From Pseudovibrio exalbescens DSM 16456 (GTDB taxonomy: Bacteria; Pseudomonadota; Alphaproteobacteria; Rhizobiales; Stappiaceae), in contig NZ_AUGS01000015.1 of assembly GCF_000422785.1 (NCBI RefSeq), positions 1 through 64,000 on the forward strand: a stretch of DNA of 64,000 nt, in the 5' to 3' direction. The notes beneath the pieces were generated by a model. It was given only the letters and a program-made list of their open reading frames with translations. It was not told the DNA's origin and ran no database searches. This document shows positions 45,638 through 55,263 of the stretch, piece by piece; position 1 is the first letter of the stretch; every line of letters starts with the position of its first letter. The translations under genes and the position numbers were made by a program.

Positions 45638-45735
45638 GCTGCACCGTTTTATGGAGAGCATGCGTTTTGAGTGTTAGCAGCCTGTAAAAATCCCTCGGGG
45701 ATGTAAAGGACAGGTCTGTTTTTCGTTGGTCTCGC

Positions 45736-46680
45736 TTAATAACCGGTTTTGCGATCGACGACGTTTTGAAGCGGAAGGCCCTGCTCGTATCCTCGAATTT
45801 GGCCAGCAATGTAGTCTGACAAAGCTTCGGGGTCACTTTCAGCCGCTACGTGGGGAGTGATCACACAGCCCGGCGCATCCCATAAGGGGCTGTCTTCGGC
45901 GAGAGGCTCCGTCTCGAACACGTCAAGGCTTGCGCCGCGAAGCGCGCCGGATGTCAGCATCTCCGCAATGTCTGCTTCATTTTGCGTTGCACCTCGACCG
46001 GCGTTGATGTAGACGGGCGCTCCATGAACACCGTTCTTGGCCAACTTGCTCAACACGGCTCGATCAACAAGACCCTTGGTATCGGGCGTTAGAGGCAACA
46101 AGTTCACCAAAATGTCGGTACCTTGCAAAAACTCCTCAAACCGATCTTCACCTGCATAACACTTGACGCCTTCGATCACCTTGGAGCGACGCGACCAACC
46201 AGCAACCTGAAAACCAATACGGGCTAGTGCGCGCGCCGCGTCCCCACCGAGTTCACCAAGTCCCAGAAGGCCGACACGCACTTTCGAGGCTTGAGGCTGA
46301 GCATGAGCCTTCCACAAGTGCTCGGCTTGCTGTGCATCGTAGGTCAAGTGATTGCGATGATGTAGAAGCACCTGAAAAACGACCCACTCTGTCATGCGTG
46401 TGGTCAGGCTTGGATCAACAATGCGCACCAAAGGGGCCTCTGGTAGGTTAGGCATCTTGATCAGGTGATCCACACCCGCACCCAGTGAGAACACAACCTT
46501 CGGCTGCGGCACCTCATCGAAAGCTGAGGGGTCCGGCTTCCAAGCAAGCATATAGTCTACCTTGCCGTCCAAAGGTTCCCCCTTCTTCCAAATCTGGACG
46601 GAATGGTCTGGCAAGCGGACCTTCATTCGGTCTGCCCACGCTTCCGCGTTGAAGTTGGTTACAGCGATGACTATCGACAT
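45736..46680 (-). CDS. ghrA: Glyoxylate/hydroxypyruvate reductase A (D-2-hydroxyacid dehydrogenase)
   Basis: GhrA reduces glyoxylate and hydroxypyruvate with NADPH. The 314 residues have the Rossmann motif VGLLGLGELGGDAARALARI, and the catalytic residues in NAGRGATQNEAD (Arg), DVFETEPLAEDSPLWD (Glu) and ITPHVAAESDP (His). SLGAGVDHLIKMPNLPEAPL is the GhrA subgroup phrase. It lies 50 nt after the nitrilase gene, so it is probably the last gene of a VOC-nitrilase-ghrA operon. Confidence 0.94.
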   Translation of the reverse strand: MSIVIAVTNFNAEAWADRMKVRLPDHSVQIWKKGEPLDGKVDYMLAWKPDPSAFDEVPQPKVVFSLGAGVDHLIKMPNLPEAPLVRIVDPSLTTRMTEWVVFQVLLHHRNHLTYDAQQAEHLWKAHAQPQASKVRVGLLGLGELGGDAARALARIGFQVAGWSRRSKVIEGVKCYAGEDRFEEFLQGTDILVNLLPLTPDTKGLVDRAVLSKLAKNGVHGAPVYINAGRGATQNEADIAEMLTSGALRGASLDVFETEPLAEDSPLWDAPGCVITPHVAAESDPEALSDYIAGQIRGYEQGLPLQNVVDRKTGY

Positions 46681-46730
46681 TACGTGTATTCCTAGTGTGG
46701 TTGGAGAGGTGTCGCTGGACTGACCAAGTT

Positions 46731-47723
46731 CTAATCCTCAAATTGAGCCATGGATTGGCGATGGCGGTTCACCACCAGACGCGTAACATCGGGGCGACAG
46801 TAGTGGCCGGCCAAATCAAGGTTCTGCCGCTCTCCACGCACCTTGGCATGATCCAGAACAGCGGTGACAAGAACCTCTTCGCCCACTTGCGGTTCAACAA
46901 GCCATGTCCCATCCGGCGCGGCAATACAGGAGCCACCGTTGGCCATGAACGGCTCACCGTCGGCCAGTATCTCCTCACGGGCGGGCGTTTTCTCGGGACA
47001 GTCTTCCGGGCGCATCAAACCGGATACCGACAGGACGTAGCTCCGGCTTTCCTTGGCGATGAAACGTGTCGTATCCTCAGTATTGTGAAGGCCACCCGGC
47101 CAAACGGCCACATGCAGGTCTTCTCCTTGAGCGTAAAGGGCTGACCGTGACAGAGGCATCCAATTCTCGTAGCAATTCAGCCCCCCTACCGTAAACGGAG
47201 CCAGGTCGTGCACCTGAAGGCCGTTGCCATCCCCTTGGGCCCACACCAACCGCTCTTCATAGGTCGGCTGCAACTTGCGATGGACAGATCTGATCTGTCC
47301 GTCACGATTGATGTAGACGAGGGAGCAATAAAGACTGTGCCCGCTGCGGTCTGGAGCACGCTCCATTATGCCAAGATAAACGGCGGTTCCGCCAGACCGA
47401 GCGGCATCGCAAACGCCATCGAGATCGCCACGTTCAATCACCACGGCTTGATCCACGTAGTTGGCGTAAAGCGCTTTTTGCTTTGCATCATTGAACCGGG
47501 CGCCGTCCGTACGTTCCACCCAAAACGGATATCCCGGCACCAATGCCTCGCCAAATACCGTCAACTGGCAATTCTGCTCGGCGGCTTGATCGATACCGTC
47601 GATGACCTTGTCCAGTGTGCCGGCACGATCCAGCCATATGGGTGCAATCTGAGCCAGACCGACAGTCAGTTGATCCGCAGAGCGGCCACTTTCGGTCAAA
47701 TGTGTCTTGTCGATAAGTTGCAT
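46731..47723 (-). CDS. Nitrilase
   Basis: Aliphatic or aryl nitrilases hydrolyse nitriles to acids plus ammonia. The 330 residues have the catalytic Glu in FGEALVPGYPFWVE, the Lys in RKLQPTYEERLVW and the Cys in GGLNCYENWMPLSR, plus VAVWPGGLHNTEDTTRFIAK. The C-terminal part DGTWLVEPQVGEEVLVTAVL is typical of true nitrilases (branch 1) rather than amidases. Its position between a VOC protein and GhrA suggests a pathway in which a hydroxynitrile becomes a hydroxy acid that GhrA then oxidises or whose keto form it reduces (inference). Confidence 0.92.
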   Translation of the reverse strand: MQLIDKTHLTESGRSADQLTVGLAQIAPIWLDRAGTLDKVIDGIDQAAEQNCQLTVFGEALVPGYPFWVERTDGARFNDAKQKALYANYVDQAVVIERGDLDGVCDAARSGGTAVYLGIMERAPDRSGHSLYCSLVYINRDGQIRSVHRKLQPTYEERLVWAQGDGNGLQVHDLAPFTVGGLNCYENWMPLSRSALYAQGEDLHVAVWPGGLHNTEDTTRFIAKESRSYVLSVSGLMRPEDCPEKTPAREEILADGEPFMANGGSCIAAPDGTWLVEPQVGEEVLVTAVLDHAKVRGERQNLDLAGHYCRPDVTRLVVNRHRQSMAQFED

Positions 47724-47734
47724 GAAAACTGCCC

Positions 47735-48160
47735 TTACACTGCAAACAATGCTTCGCTGGATTTGAAACCCTTGAATTCAAGAGCATTTCCAGACGGATC
47801 CATAATGAAAAATGTTCCCTGCTCGCCCGGCTCACCTGCAAACCGCGTTTTCGGCTGCATGATCCACTGAACTTCCTCATGGGACTGAAGGCGCGTGGCC
47901 AATTGCTGCCATTGATCCATGGTCAACACCACCCCGAAATGCGGGATGGGTACCGCATCGCCATCCACCTGACCCGAATTCGACAACTCTCCAGTGGTTT
48001 TGGGACGCAGATGCGCCGAGAGCTGATGCCCATACAAATCGAGGTCGACCCATGCACCGGGGCTTTCACGACCGATCCGACATCCAAGGCACCTTTGATA
48101 AAACTGCTTGGTGGCCTCCAGATCAGTCACCGGGAAAGCCAGATGGAAAGGCTGAACCAT
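47735..48160 (-). CDS. VOC-family (glyoxalase/dioxygenase-like) protein
   Basis: The 141 residues have the VOC pattern: FHLAFPVTDLEATKQFYQRC, GRESPGAWVDLDLYGHQLSA and FIMDPSGNALEFKGF, with the metal-ligand-like His and Glu. It is a single VOC module that probably dimerises. The start at ATG 48160 is preferred because GGAGGAA lies upstream within the longer frame. The gene is 11 nt before the nitrilase gene and heads that operon. Substrate unknown. Confidence 0.88.
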   Translation of the reverse strand: MVQPFHLAFPVTDLEATKQFYQRCLGCRIGRESPGAWVDLDLYGHQLSAHLRPKTTGELSNSGQVDGDAVPIPHFGVVLTMDQWQQLATRLQSHEEVQWIMQPKTRFAGEPGEQGTFFIMDPSGNALEFKGFKSSEALFAV

Positions 48161-48269
48161 AAATTCCTCCACAAATCTATGGGGAACACCTTATATGGTT
48201 CGCTTCATAGGTGTAAGCGGGTATTTTGTGCGTGCGATGCCTCAAAACGCGGCGACCCGAACGGAGACT

Positions 48270-49508
48270 TTATGTTCGATAGCTCTCGAAAAAGGACGGG
48301 AGTTCATCCTCATCCAGAGGTCTGCCAGCTACCGAACCGCGCTGTGGCTTCACAGAGCCTTCGCTGTTTGCGGTGTCATCCCCGGCTCCCAAACCCAGAT
48401 CCACAATCACTTGGCCACGCTTTTGAATTTTGTCGCTGGAAATCATGACCTGATCGAGATCCCGACTTGTTTGACTGAAATGGCTCTGGAGTTTTCCTGC
48501 GCGCTCGGTCAGTCGGCCGACATCTTCCATCAGCCGCGCCACCTCTTTTTGAATGACGTGTGCCTGCTCGCGCATACGCGCATCGCGCAATACGGACTGA
48601 ACAACTTGAACAGACAGCATGAGCAATGACGGCGAGACGATCACCACACGCGCTTTGTAGGCTCGTTGCACTAAATCCTCAAAATGCTCATAAATGTGCG
48701 CGAAAACGCTCTCCGACGGCACAAACATCAGCGCCGTTTCCTGTGTCTCGCCATTGATGAGGTATTTTTGACTGATATCGTCAATATGCTTGGCGATATC
48801 CTTTCTGAACCGAGCCGCAGCTTGCTTGTTCTCTTCCACGCTGTTCGCCTGTTGCAACGCCTCGAAAGCCTCCAATGGAAACTTGGCATCAATGACCAGG
48901 GGCGGGGCACCTGACGGCATGTGGATCAGACAGTCGGGGCGGGCATTATTGCTCAGAACAGCTTGGAACGAATAGTTGGAGGGTGCCAAGGCATCTTCAA
49001 TGATGGCTTCCATACGCCCTTGTCCGAAGGCCCCGCGAGACTGTTTGTCAGAAAGCACCTGCCGCAATCCGGTCACTTCGCCAGCCAGGTCACCCATTGT
49101 TTTTTGCGCTTGGTCTAAAAGAGCGAGACGTTCATGAACTGCTTGAAGGCTCTCGTGTGTGTGTTTGGAGCTTTGCAACATGGACGAGCCGAGACTCTTG
49201 CCAACGCCGTCCAGACGTTCATTCACCACCCGCAACAGGTCGGCCTGACGGGATCCGAAGATCTCAGCCATAGTCTGCATGCGACCAGTCATCTCTGACT
49301 GGCTTTTGGCCAATTGTGCCAGCATGGCCTCCATCTCCTCTGCCCGCCGTGTTGCCAAGGCGCTTTCACGCTCGGCCAAACCAGCTCTACGACGCGCACG
49401 AAAGGCAGCCCATAGCGCCAAAAGACCGCCAAAAAAGACCGCTGTGGCAACAAGTTGCTCAAAAGAAACAGGCAGGGAGGCAAGGCTCGTAACGATGTCG
49501 TGCAGCAT
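48270..49508 (-). CDS. rmuC: DNA recombination protein RmuC
   Basis: RmuC limits DNA inversions and is thought to be a nuclease-like protein. The protein has an N-terminal hydrophobic segment (FEQLVATAVFFGGLLALWAA), a coiled coil (about 35-150, RAEEMEAMLAQLAKSQSEMT), and the RmuC core with PDCLIHMPSGAPPLVIDAKF-PLEAFEAL and ALMFVPSESVFAHIYEHFED. I start at ATG 49508; the longest frame begins 12 codons earlier. It stands alone between the VOC operon and the SDR gene. Confidence 0.93.
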   Translation of the reverse strand: MLHDIVTSLASLPVSFEQLVATAVFFGGLLALWAAFRARRRAGLAERESALATRRAEEMEAMLAQLAKSQSEMTGRMQTMAEIFGSRQADLLRVVNERLDGVGKSLGSSMLQSSKHTHESLQAVHERLALLDQAQKTMGDLAGEVTGLRQVLSDKQSRGAFGQGRMEAIIEDALAPSNYSFQAVLSNNARPDCLIHMPSGAPPLVIDAKFPLEAFEALQQANSVEENKQAAARFRKDIAKHIDDISQKYLINGETQETALMFVPSESVFAHIYEHFEDLVQRAYKARVVIVSPSLLMLSVQVVQSVLRDARMREQAHVIQKEVARLMEDVGRLTERAGKLQSHFSQTSRDLDQVMISSDKIQKRGQVIVDLGLGAGDDTANSEGSVKPQRGSVAGRPLDEDELPSFFESYRT

Positions 49509-49612
49509 GAAACAAACATAGAACGATTCTGCTGCAAGAACCATTCGCTGATCTGGCAGAACCTTCGGTCACGCACAGATCAGCAATGGCATTTTCCAAT
49601 ATGCAGGAGAGC

Positions 49613-50362
49613 CTATCGCCCGCCCGACACATCCAGGATGGCACCAACACAATACGAGGACTGCTCTGACAGGAACCACAAAATTGCTTCCGCAATTTCG
49701 TTGGGCTCAGCAACCCGGTTGATGGGAACCGTGGGGGCGAGAGTGACAATACGCTCTGGATCCCCGGTACTTGCATGCAGATCCGTGTCCGTCAAACCGG
49801 GACGCACGCAGTTCACGCGGATGCCATCTGAGGCCACTTCCTTCGCCAAACCTTTGGTAAAAGAGTCGATTGCGCCCTTGCTGGCCGCATAATCGACGTT
49901 TTCACCCGGTGCGCCATGAACCGACGCGACGGAACTTAAATTGACGATGGAACCACCATGGCCACCGTTGGTCCGCGACATTCGGCGTACGGCTTCCTTT
50001 GCACAGAGAATCGAGCCGAGAACATTGATGCGGAACACTCGTTCAAGGCGAGCAAATTCCATGCTTTCAAGACGCATGTTCGCGCTCATGATGCCAGCAC
50101 AATTCACCAGTCCCGTGATCGGACCCAGTTCCTGTTCACAGCGATCGAACATACGGGAGACCTCGTCTTCCCGACTGACATCCGCCTGGAAAGCAATGGC
50201 CATACCGCCGTTTTCGCGAATTTTTGCAACAACTTGTTCGGCTGCTTCTTCGTTGGCCGTATAGTTTACACATACATGGTATCCGCGCTTTGCAGCCTCC
50301 AAAGCTGTTGCTGCGCCAATCCCCCGACTTGCACCCGTAACGACGACAGTTCCTAAAGACAT
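49613..50362 (-). CDS. Short-chain dehydrogenase/reductase (SDR)
   Basis: Classical SDR of 249 residues. The cofactor motif VVTGASRGIGAATALEAAKR, the NAG motif VNCAGIMSANMRL, the active-site Ser in IVNLSSVASVHGAPGENVDY and Tyr-x3-Lys in VDYAASKGAIDSFTKGLAKE, then the PG motif VNCVRPGLTDTDLH. It resembles FabG-like oxidoreductases, but there is no fatty-acid gene nearby, so the substrate is unknown. Start ATG 50362 has a strong GGAGG ribosome-binding site. Confidence 0.93.
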   Translation of the reverse strand: MSLGTVVVTGASRGIGAATALEAAKRGYHVCVNYTANEEAAEQVVAKIRENGGMAIAFQADVSREDEVSRMFDRCEQELGPITGLVNCAGIMSANMRLESMEFARLERVFRINVLGSILCAKEAVRRMSRTNGGHGGSIVNLSSVASVHGAPGENVDYAASKGAIDSFTKGLAKEVASDGIRVNCVRPGLTDTDLHASTGDPERIVTLAPTVPINRVAEPNEIAEAILWFLSEQSSYCVGAILDVSGGR

Positions 50363-50522
50363 ATGTATCTTATCCTCCTGTTGTTTTTGATTTGGGAGCC
50401 CTTCGGGCGGACGCAGTGTGGCCAACACACCGTTCTATGTCCATGGTTTGACCCAATATTTATCTTCTCAGCTCGCCAAATGTCTCGTTGACGAGCAAAG
50501 GTTAATCCCATATCTGAAAGCT

Positions 50523-51047
50523 ATGACGACACGCGAGATAGTTATTCTGCCAGACTCTGTTCTGCGCCAAAAATGCCTCCCGATCGAGGAGGTCGACGAT
50601 GAGGTCCGCAAGCTGGCGGACGATATGCTAGAGACCATGTATGCGGCACCGGGTATCGGTTTGGCCGCAAGCCAGATTGGTGTGCTTAAACGCATCTTTG
50701 TGATGGATGTAGCCGAGCGCGCCGAGGGTGAGGAAGACAAAAAGGAACCCATGGTTTTCATCAACCCCGAGATTACCTGGTTCTCAGAGGAAAAGGCGCC
50801 CTATCAGGAAGGCTGCCTTTCCATTCCTGATGTGTACGAGGAAGTGGAACGGCCCACGGCTATTACGGTCAAGTATCTCGACCGGGATGGGAAACAGTGC
50901 GAACTCAACGCCAATGGCTTGATGGCGACTTGCATTCAACACGAGCTTGACCATTTGGACGGTGTACTTTTCATTGACTATCTCTCCCGCCTCAAGAAGG
51001 GGCGGATCATGAAAAAGTTTCAAAAGGCTGCGAAAATTCGCGCCTAA
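50523..51047 (+). CDS. def: Peptide deformylase
   Basis: Def removes the N-formyl group from new proteins. The three motifs are present: GIGLAASQIGVLKRIFVMD, EGCLSIPDVYEEVERP and HELDHLDGVLFIDYL, with the metal ligands Cys and two His. The start is ATG 50523 (MTTREIVILPDSVLRQ), 174 residues; the longest frame begins at 50418 in the region upstream. It is followed by a terminator and then fmt, the formylation enzyme. Confidence 0.95.
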   Translation: MTTREIVILPDSVLRQKCLPIEEVDDEVRKLADDMLETMYAAPGIGLAASQIGVLKRIFVMDVAERAEGEEDKKEPMVFINPEITWFSEEKAPYQEGCLSIPDVYEEVERPTAITVKYLDRDGKQCELNANGLMATCIQHELDHLDGVLFIDYLSRLKKGRIMKKFQKAAKIRA

Positions 51048-51074
51048 ACACCTCCACCATTGCAGACGTGTCCC

Positions 51075-51099
51075 ACGGCGCCTTTGGCGCCGTTTTTTT
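51075..51099 (+). terminator. Intrinsic terminator between def and fmt
   Basis: ACGGCGCC-TTT-GGCGCCGT is a perfect 8-bp stem with a 3-nt loop followed by seven T residues. It lies 27 nt after def and 104 nt before fmt, so the pair are separate or attenuated units. Confidence 0.93.
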
Positions 51100-51203
51100 G
51101 TTGGCATGCGTGTTTGACAGTTTGATATCAGCGGTTTCCTTCAAACCTGATCCCCGTTAAGACTGGGCACACAACCAAGCGACTGAAACACAACAGGATC
51201 ATC

Positions 51204-52145
51204 ATGACACTTCGCATCGTTTTCATGGGCACCCCGGAGTTTTCCGTTCCTACATTGATGGAGGTTGTTGGACAGGGATGGGACGTCGTCGCCTGCTACA
51301 GTCAGCCTCCGCGTAAATCTGGCCGTGGCATGGAGTTGCACAAAACGCCCGTTCATGAAGCAGCGGAAAGTCTTGGCATTCCAGTGTTCACCCCCACCTC
51401 CTTGAAATCCGAAGAAGAACAGGAACGCTTTCGTGCACTGGAAGCAGACGTTGCTGTGGTTGTGGCCTACGGCCTGCTTCTACCGCGGCCCATTCTTGAG
51501 GCCCCGGAGTTTGGTTGTTTGAATGGACATGCCTCGCTGTTGCCACGTTGGCGCGGTGCAGCCCCGATCAACCGTGCGATCATGGCAGGTGATACGGAAA
51601 CGGGCATTCAGGTCATGCGCATGGAAGCGGGATTGGACACCGGCCCAGTGTGCATGAGCGAGACAGTCGCCATTACGCCAAACATGACGGCGGGCGAACT
51701 CCATGACCACTTGTCGCCCTTGTGCGGTGATGTGATGGTTCGTGCACTCTCAGCCCTGTCGCGTGGGGGCTTGACCGAAACCCCTCAAAGTGACGAGGGC
51801 ATCACCTATGCCTCGAAGATCGAAAAAACGGAAACGCGAATAGATTGGACAAAACCTGCCACTGAGGTTCACAACCATATCAGGGGGCTATCTTCTTTTC
51901 CGGGCGCATGGACTGAAATGAACTTCGGCGGCAAGCCAGAGCGGGTTAAAGTGTTACGCTCCATACTGGCAGAAGGCTCTGGACAGCCGGGTGAGATCCT
52001 GGCCGCAAGCGGCAAGAAGCTTCTTATCGCCTGCGGCGATGGAGCGGTTGAACTCACACAGGTGCAACGCGCAGGGAAAAAAGCCATGTCCGCAGAGGAG
52101 TTGCTGCGCGGAGGACATCTTGAGGTTGGCACGCTACCAAGCTAA
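51204..52145 (+). CDS. fmt: Methionyl-tRNA formyltransferase
   Basis: Fmt formylates initiator Met-tRNA. The 313 residues have [40 protein letters not shown] (the catalytic loop with Asn, His and SLLP), [20 protein letters not shown] and the C-terminal OB-like domain with [10 protein letters not shown]. It has the usual partner def before it. Confidence 0.97.
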   Translation: MTLRIVFMGTPEFSVPTLMEVVGQGWDVVACYSQPPRKSGRGMELHKTPVHEAAESLGIPVFTPTSLKSEEEQERFRALEADVAVVVAYGLLLPRPILEAPEFGCLNGHASLLPRWRGAAPINRAIMAGDTETGIQVMRMEAGLDTGPVCMSETVAITPNMTAGELHDHLSPLCGDVMVRALSALSRGGLTETPQSDEGITYASKIEKTETRIDWTKPATEVHNHIRGLSSFPGAWTEMNFGGKPERVKVLRSILAEGSGQPGEILAASGKKLLIACGDGAVELTQVQRAGKKAMSAEELLRGGHLEVGTLPS

Positions 52146-52188
52146 CTTAAGGTAAGTCTTGGCAGGACCATCGGAGAAACTGAACACC

Positions 52189-52728
52189 ATGCAGCCCAGA
52201 GACGTTTCGACAAACCCGATCACGGTGCGACCCGTGGAGGAAGAACGCGACGCAACAACGATCCGCAAGTTGGTGGAACGAAGCTTCGGGCGTGACGTTG
52301 AAGCACAGCTCGTTGACGATCTGCGTGATTGCGGCATGTTGGTTCTGGAACGGGTAGCGGTGGTTGAGAGCGGTACGATCGTCGGACATATTGCATATTC
52401 ACGCGTGACAGGAGCAGGAGCCGGGCACCGGCTGAACATCACGTGCCTTGCTCCTGTTTGTGTCGAACCCAAGCTTCAACGTCATGGCATCGGGGCTCAG
52501 ATGATCCGTGAGACAATTGATGATCTGCAAGGCATGGGCGAGGATCTCGTCCTTGTGTTGGGCGATCCCAATTATTACCCGCGCTTTGGTTTTGACGCCG
52601 AAGTAGCAAAAAAAGTGCGAGCGCCATTCGCCGGACCAATCTTCATGGCGCTCCCCCTCACCCAGTTGGGGCGTGAAGGACTGCCCATAGAGGTCTCTTA
52701 CGCCACTCCCTTCCAAAAGCTGGGGTGA
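52189..52728 (+). CDS. GNAT-family N-acetyltransferase (YhbS-like)
   Basis: The protein has the GNAT core VGHIAYSRVTGAGAGHRLNI, LAPVCVEPKLQRHGIGAQMI (acetyl-CoA P-loop Arg-x-x-Gly-x-Gly) and VLGDPNYYPRFGFDAEVAKK, which is the YhbS-type pattern. I start at ATG 52189 instead of TTG 52159, giving 179 residues. Target unknown. It lies between fmt and truA, where some Rhizobiales have no gene. Confidence 0.87.
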   Translation: MQPRDVSTNPITVRPVEEERDATTIRKLVERSFGRDVEAQLVDDLRDCGMLVLERVAVVESGTIVGHIAYSRVTGAGAGHRLNITCLAPVCVEPKLQRHGIGAQMIRETIDDLQGMGEDLVLVLGDPNYYPRFGFDAEVAKKVRAPFAGPIFMALPLTQLGREGLPIEVSYATPFQKLG

Positions 52729-52894
52729 GATGGCCTCGCTTTGGCACCGAGCTGCAAGGTCTTCCCGCAAACAAGCTGGCAAGTGCTCGAACGGCCTACG
52801 GGTTGCGTTTGAGAAATTTTGGCGTTAACAGGCCCTACGCTAACGACCCTGATGCCGCCAGATGCGCACCAAACGCCACTTTTCGGGACATACA

Positions 52895-53728
52895 ATGCCA
52901 CGCTACAAGATAACAATTGAATATGATGGCCGCCCTTTCGTTGGATGGCAGCGTCAGGATAACGGTCCAACAGTTCAAGCGGTCATTGAACGCGCTGTAA
53001 AGTCTTTCAGCGGCGAAACGGTCACGATTGGCGGCGCAGGGCGCACGGATTCAGGGGTTCATGCCACAGGCCAAGTTGCTCATATCGATCTGGAAAGAGA
53101 GTGGCCCGCCAAAACCGTGATGAATGCCCTGAATTTTCATTGCCAGCCGGATCCAGTAGCCATTCTCGCGTGTGAAACAACCGGCCCCGGTTTTGATGCC
53201 CGGTTTTCTGCCATTCGACGACATTACCTGTATCGCATTGTCAATCGCCCTCACCCATTGACCTATGACAAGGGGCTGGCTTGGCACGTCAAGCCGCCTC
53301 TGGATGCGGAGGCCATGCACGATGCTGCGCAGGAGCTTGTTGGCCATCACGACTTCACCACATTCCGCCACACACGGTGTCAGGCCAAAAGCCCTTGGAA
53401 AACCATGGAACGCATTGCGGTCTACCGACAAAACGACTCCGTGTACTTGGAGTGTTCGTCTCGCTCATTCCTGCATAATCAGGTGCGTTCAATGGTGGGC
53501 ACACTGAAGCTCGTTGGCGAAGGCCGCTGGACAAGAGCAGATGTGAAAAAGGCACTGGAAGCACGTGATCGCAAGGCATGTGGTCCGGTGGCCGTGGCCG
53601 AAGGCCTTTATCTTACTCAGGTGGACTATCGAAGCCCGGCGGAAGATGCCGCTGCGCTTGCAGACTACCAAGCCAGCCTGAACGAAGCGCAGCCCGCATC
53701 CTTGTCGGACGAAGCATCGTCGACCTAA
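52895..53728 (+). CDS. truA: tRNA pseudouridine(38-40) synthase TruA
   Basis: TruA makes pseudouridine in the anticodon stem. The sequence starts [20 protein letters not shown], with [18 protein letters not shown] holding the catalytic Asp, [20 protein letters not shown], and [21 protein letters not shown] use ATG 52895, giving 277 residues; the longest frame starts 11 codons earlier. Its stop overlaps the convergent DUF2189 gene by 4 nt. Confidence 0.97.
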   Translation: MPRYKITIEYDGRPFVGWQRQDNGPTVQAVIERAVKSFSGETVTIGGAGRTDSGVHATGQVAHIDLEREWPAKTVMNALNFHCQPDPVAILACETTGPGFDARFSAIRRHYLYRIVNRPHPLTYDKGLAWHVKPPLDAEAMHDAAQELVGHHDFTTFRHTRCQAKSPWKTMERIAVYRQNDSVYLECSSRSFLHNQVRSMVGTLKLVGEGRWTRADVKKALEARDRKACGPVAVAEGLYLTQVDYRSPAEDAAALADYQASLNEAQPASLSDEASST

Positions 53729-54552
53729 AGGTCGGCGGGTTTATCCTCGAAACTGACTGCCTTTCGATAGAGGTGCCATGTCGTGTGGCCCAGAACCGGA
53801 AGCGTGAAGACCAATCCGATGAAGGCCGGCGCCATCGATGCCAACAGAACCAGTGTAATGGTCAATCCCCATCCAACCATGACGACAGGACTTGCAAGCA
53901 CCACCTTTACGCTTGTGATCATGGCGGTGATGAAGTCGTAGTCCTTATCCAACAGGAGCGGAAAGGACACTACGGTCAGTGAGAACAGGATCAGCGAGAT
54001 CAACGCTCCAACGATGTTGCCCACAAACAGGAACAGCAAACCTTCCGGGGTTGTAAACAAAACGCGCAAGAAATCCCCGAACGTGGCGAAACCGCTGAAG
54101 CCAAGGAACAAGGCCAGCAGCAAACGCACCTCGAACATCCACATCAGCAGGATGAACATGACGACGAATGCCATCCATGCAAGTTCTCGTCGATGCTGGT
54201 CCCACATGACACCAAGAACCGCGCGCCAACTCAATGGCTCCCCCTGCTCAAGACGCCTTGAGACTTCATAGAGCCCCACAGCGATGAAAGGCCCAATGAG
54301 CCAAAAACCAACCGCCAAGGGATAGCTCAAATGGCTTTGATTAAAGATAAAGCTCATGAGCACAACGACATTTCCGCCTATGGCAAAGAACACGCCAAAG
54401 AACAGGCCGTACAAAGGCTGGCGGTAAAAGTCTTTCAAACCAAGGCGCACTGCTTGTTTGATATCCTCCACATCCAGTTGGTTCACAACAGGCACTTGCC
54501 GCTGAGATGTTTCGGTTATACCTGAGGCAGGACTTTCATGCTCCGCAACCAT
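53725..54552 (-). CDS. DUF2189 integral membrane protein
   Basis: The 275-residue protein has about six hydrophobic segments and starts cytoplasmic, with a conserved block [20 protein letters not shown], then [30 protein letters not shown] and a [29 protein letters not shown] loop; these are the DUF2189 (cytochrome c oxidase subunit I-like) hallmarks. Its function is not known. It is convergent with truA and codirectional with the following membrane gene and dapE. Confidence 0.88.
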   Translation of the reverse strand: MVAEHESPASGITETSQRQVPVVNQLDVEDIKQAVRLGLKDFYRQPLYGLFFGVFFAIGGNVVVLMSFIFNQSHLSYPLAVGFWLIGPFIAVGLYEVSRRLEQGEPLSWRAVLGVMWDQHRRELAWMAFVVMFILLMWMFEVRLLLALFLGFSGFATFGDFLRVLFTTPEGLLFLFVGNIVGALISLILFSLTVVSFPLLLDKDYDFITAMITSVKVVLASPVVMVGWGLTITLVLLASMAPAFIGLVFTLPVLGHTTWHLYRKAVSFEDKPADL

Positions 54553-54645
54553 ATCAAACTCCCTCTACGTTTTCTCCCGAATGTAGAGTGCCGTTAAATG
54601 GAGCTGGACGCTAGATCACTTAAAGTAGTTTCTCTTATTATTTAG

Positions 54646-55236
54646 TTACAGAGCCCACAAGCCGTCGATTATCTGCACGATAAACAGGCTCAATATGAAA
54701 TCCAGCACAACGAGACCGATAGCCAGACCTGCACTTACCGCCAATGCGATGCGGGTTACAGTGAAATGCACCCACAAAAACCAACCCACGATGAACAAAC
54801 TCAACGTCAGCAAGATGTCGGCGTTGATGATGCCAAGCAAGAACAGGGTGTTCAAAACAGCGTGCGGCAACACCAGAAGCATCGTGATCCAATTGCGTAC
54901 CGTGACATAGGCCCCATAAGTGGACCGTATATCCAGCATGGATGCCAAAAATGCCAAGAGAATGGGGAACGCGACCCAATCCGCCACAATGGTCAGTAGC
55001 TTCGGCAGCGGCATCCAGCCGCCACCAGAAGCCAATTGTTCACCCAACTCAGCGGCGAGCCGAGTTTCCGTCAGATTGCCGAGAACATAAAATGGCAGTA
55101 CATAAATCAGCACGGCAAAGGACCGCCAAAAGCCCTCAACCGACAGATCATAATAGCGCATACCCTCGGGTCGGCCGCAGATCATCATCCACGAGCCCTG
55201 TGCCGAACTTCTTACTTCCTGCAGTGAAGGCAACAT
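54646..55236 (-). CDS. Conserved alphaproteobacterial membrane protein of unknown function, beside dapE
   Basis: The 196-residue protein opens MLPSLQEVRSSAQGSWMMIC and then VEGFWRSFAVLIYVLPFYVL, followed by about four further helices. Homologues of this size lie next to dapE and truA in many Rhizobiales, so its position is conserved, but no function is known to me. GGGAG lies 8 nt before the ATG. It is 27 nt after dapE, probably cotranscribed. Confidence 0.75.
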   Translation of the reverse strand: MLPSLQEVRSSAQGSWMMICGRPEGMRYYDLSVEGFWRSFAVLIYVLPFYVLGNLTETRLAAELGEQLASGGGWMPLPKLLTIVADWVAFPILLAFLASMLDIRSTYGAYVTVRNWITMLLVLPHAVLNTLFLLGIINADILLTLSLFIVGWFLWVHFTVTRIALAVSAGLAIGLVVLDFILSLFIVQIIDGLWAL

Positions 55237-55263
55237 CTTACGGGCTCCCGGCCAATCTGCCTG

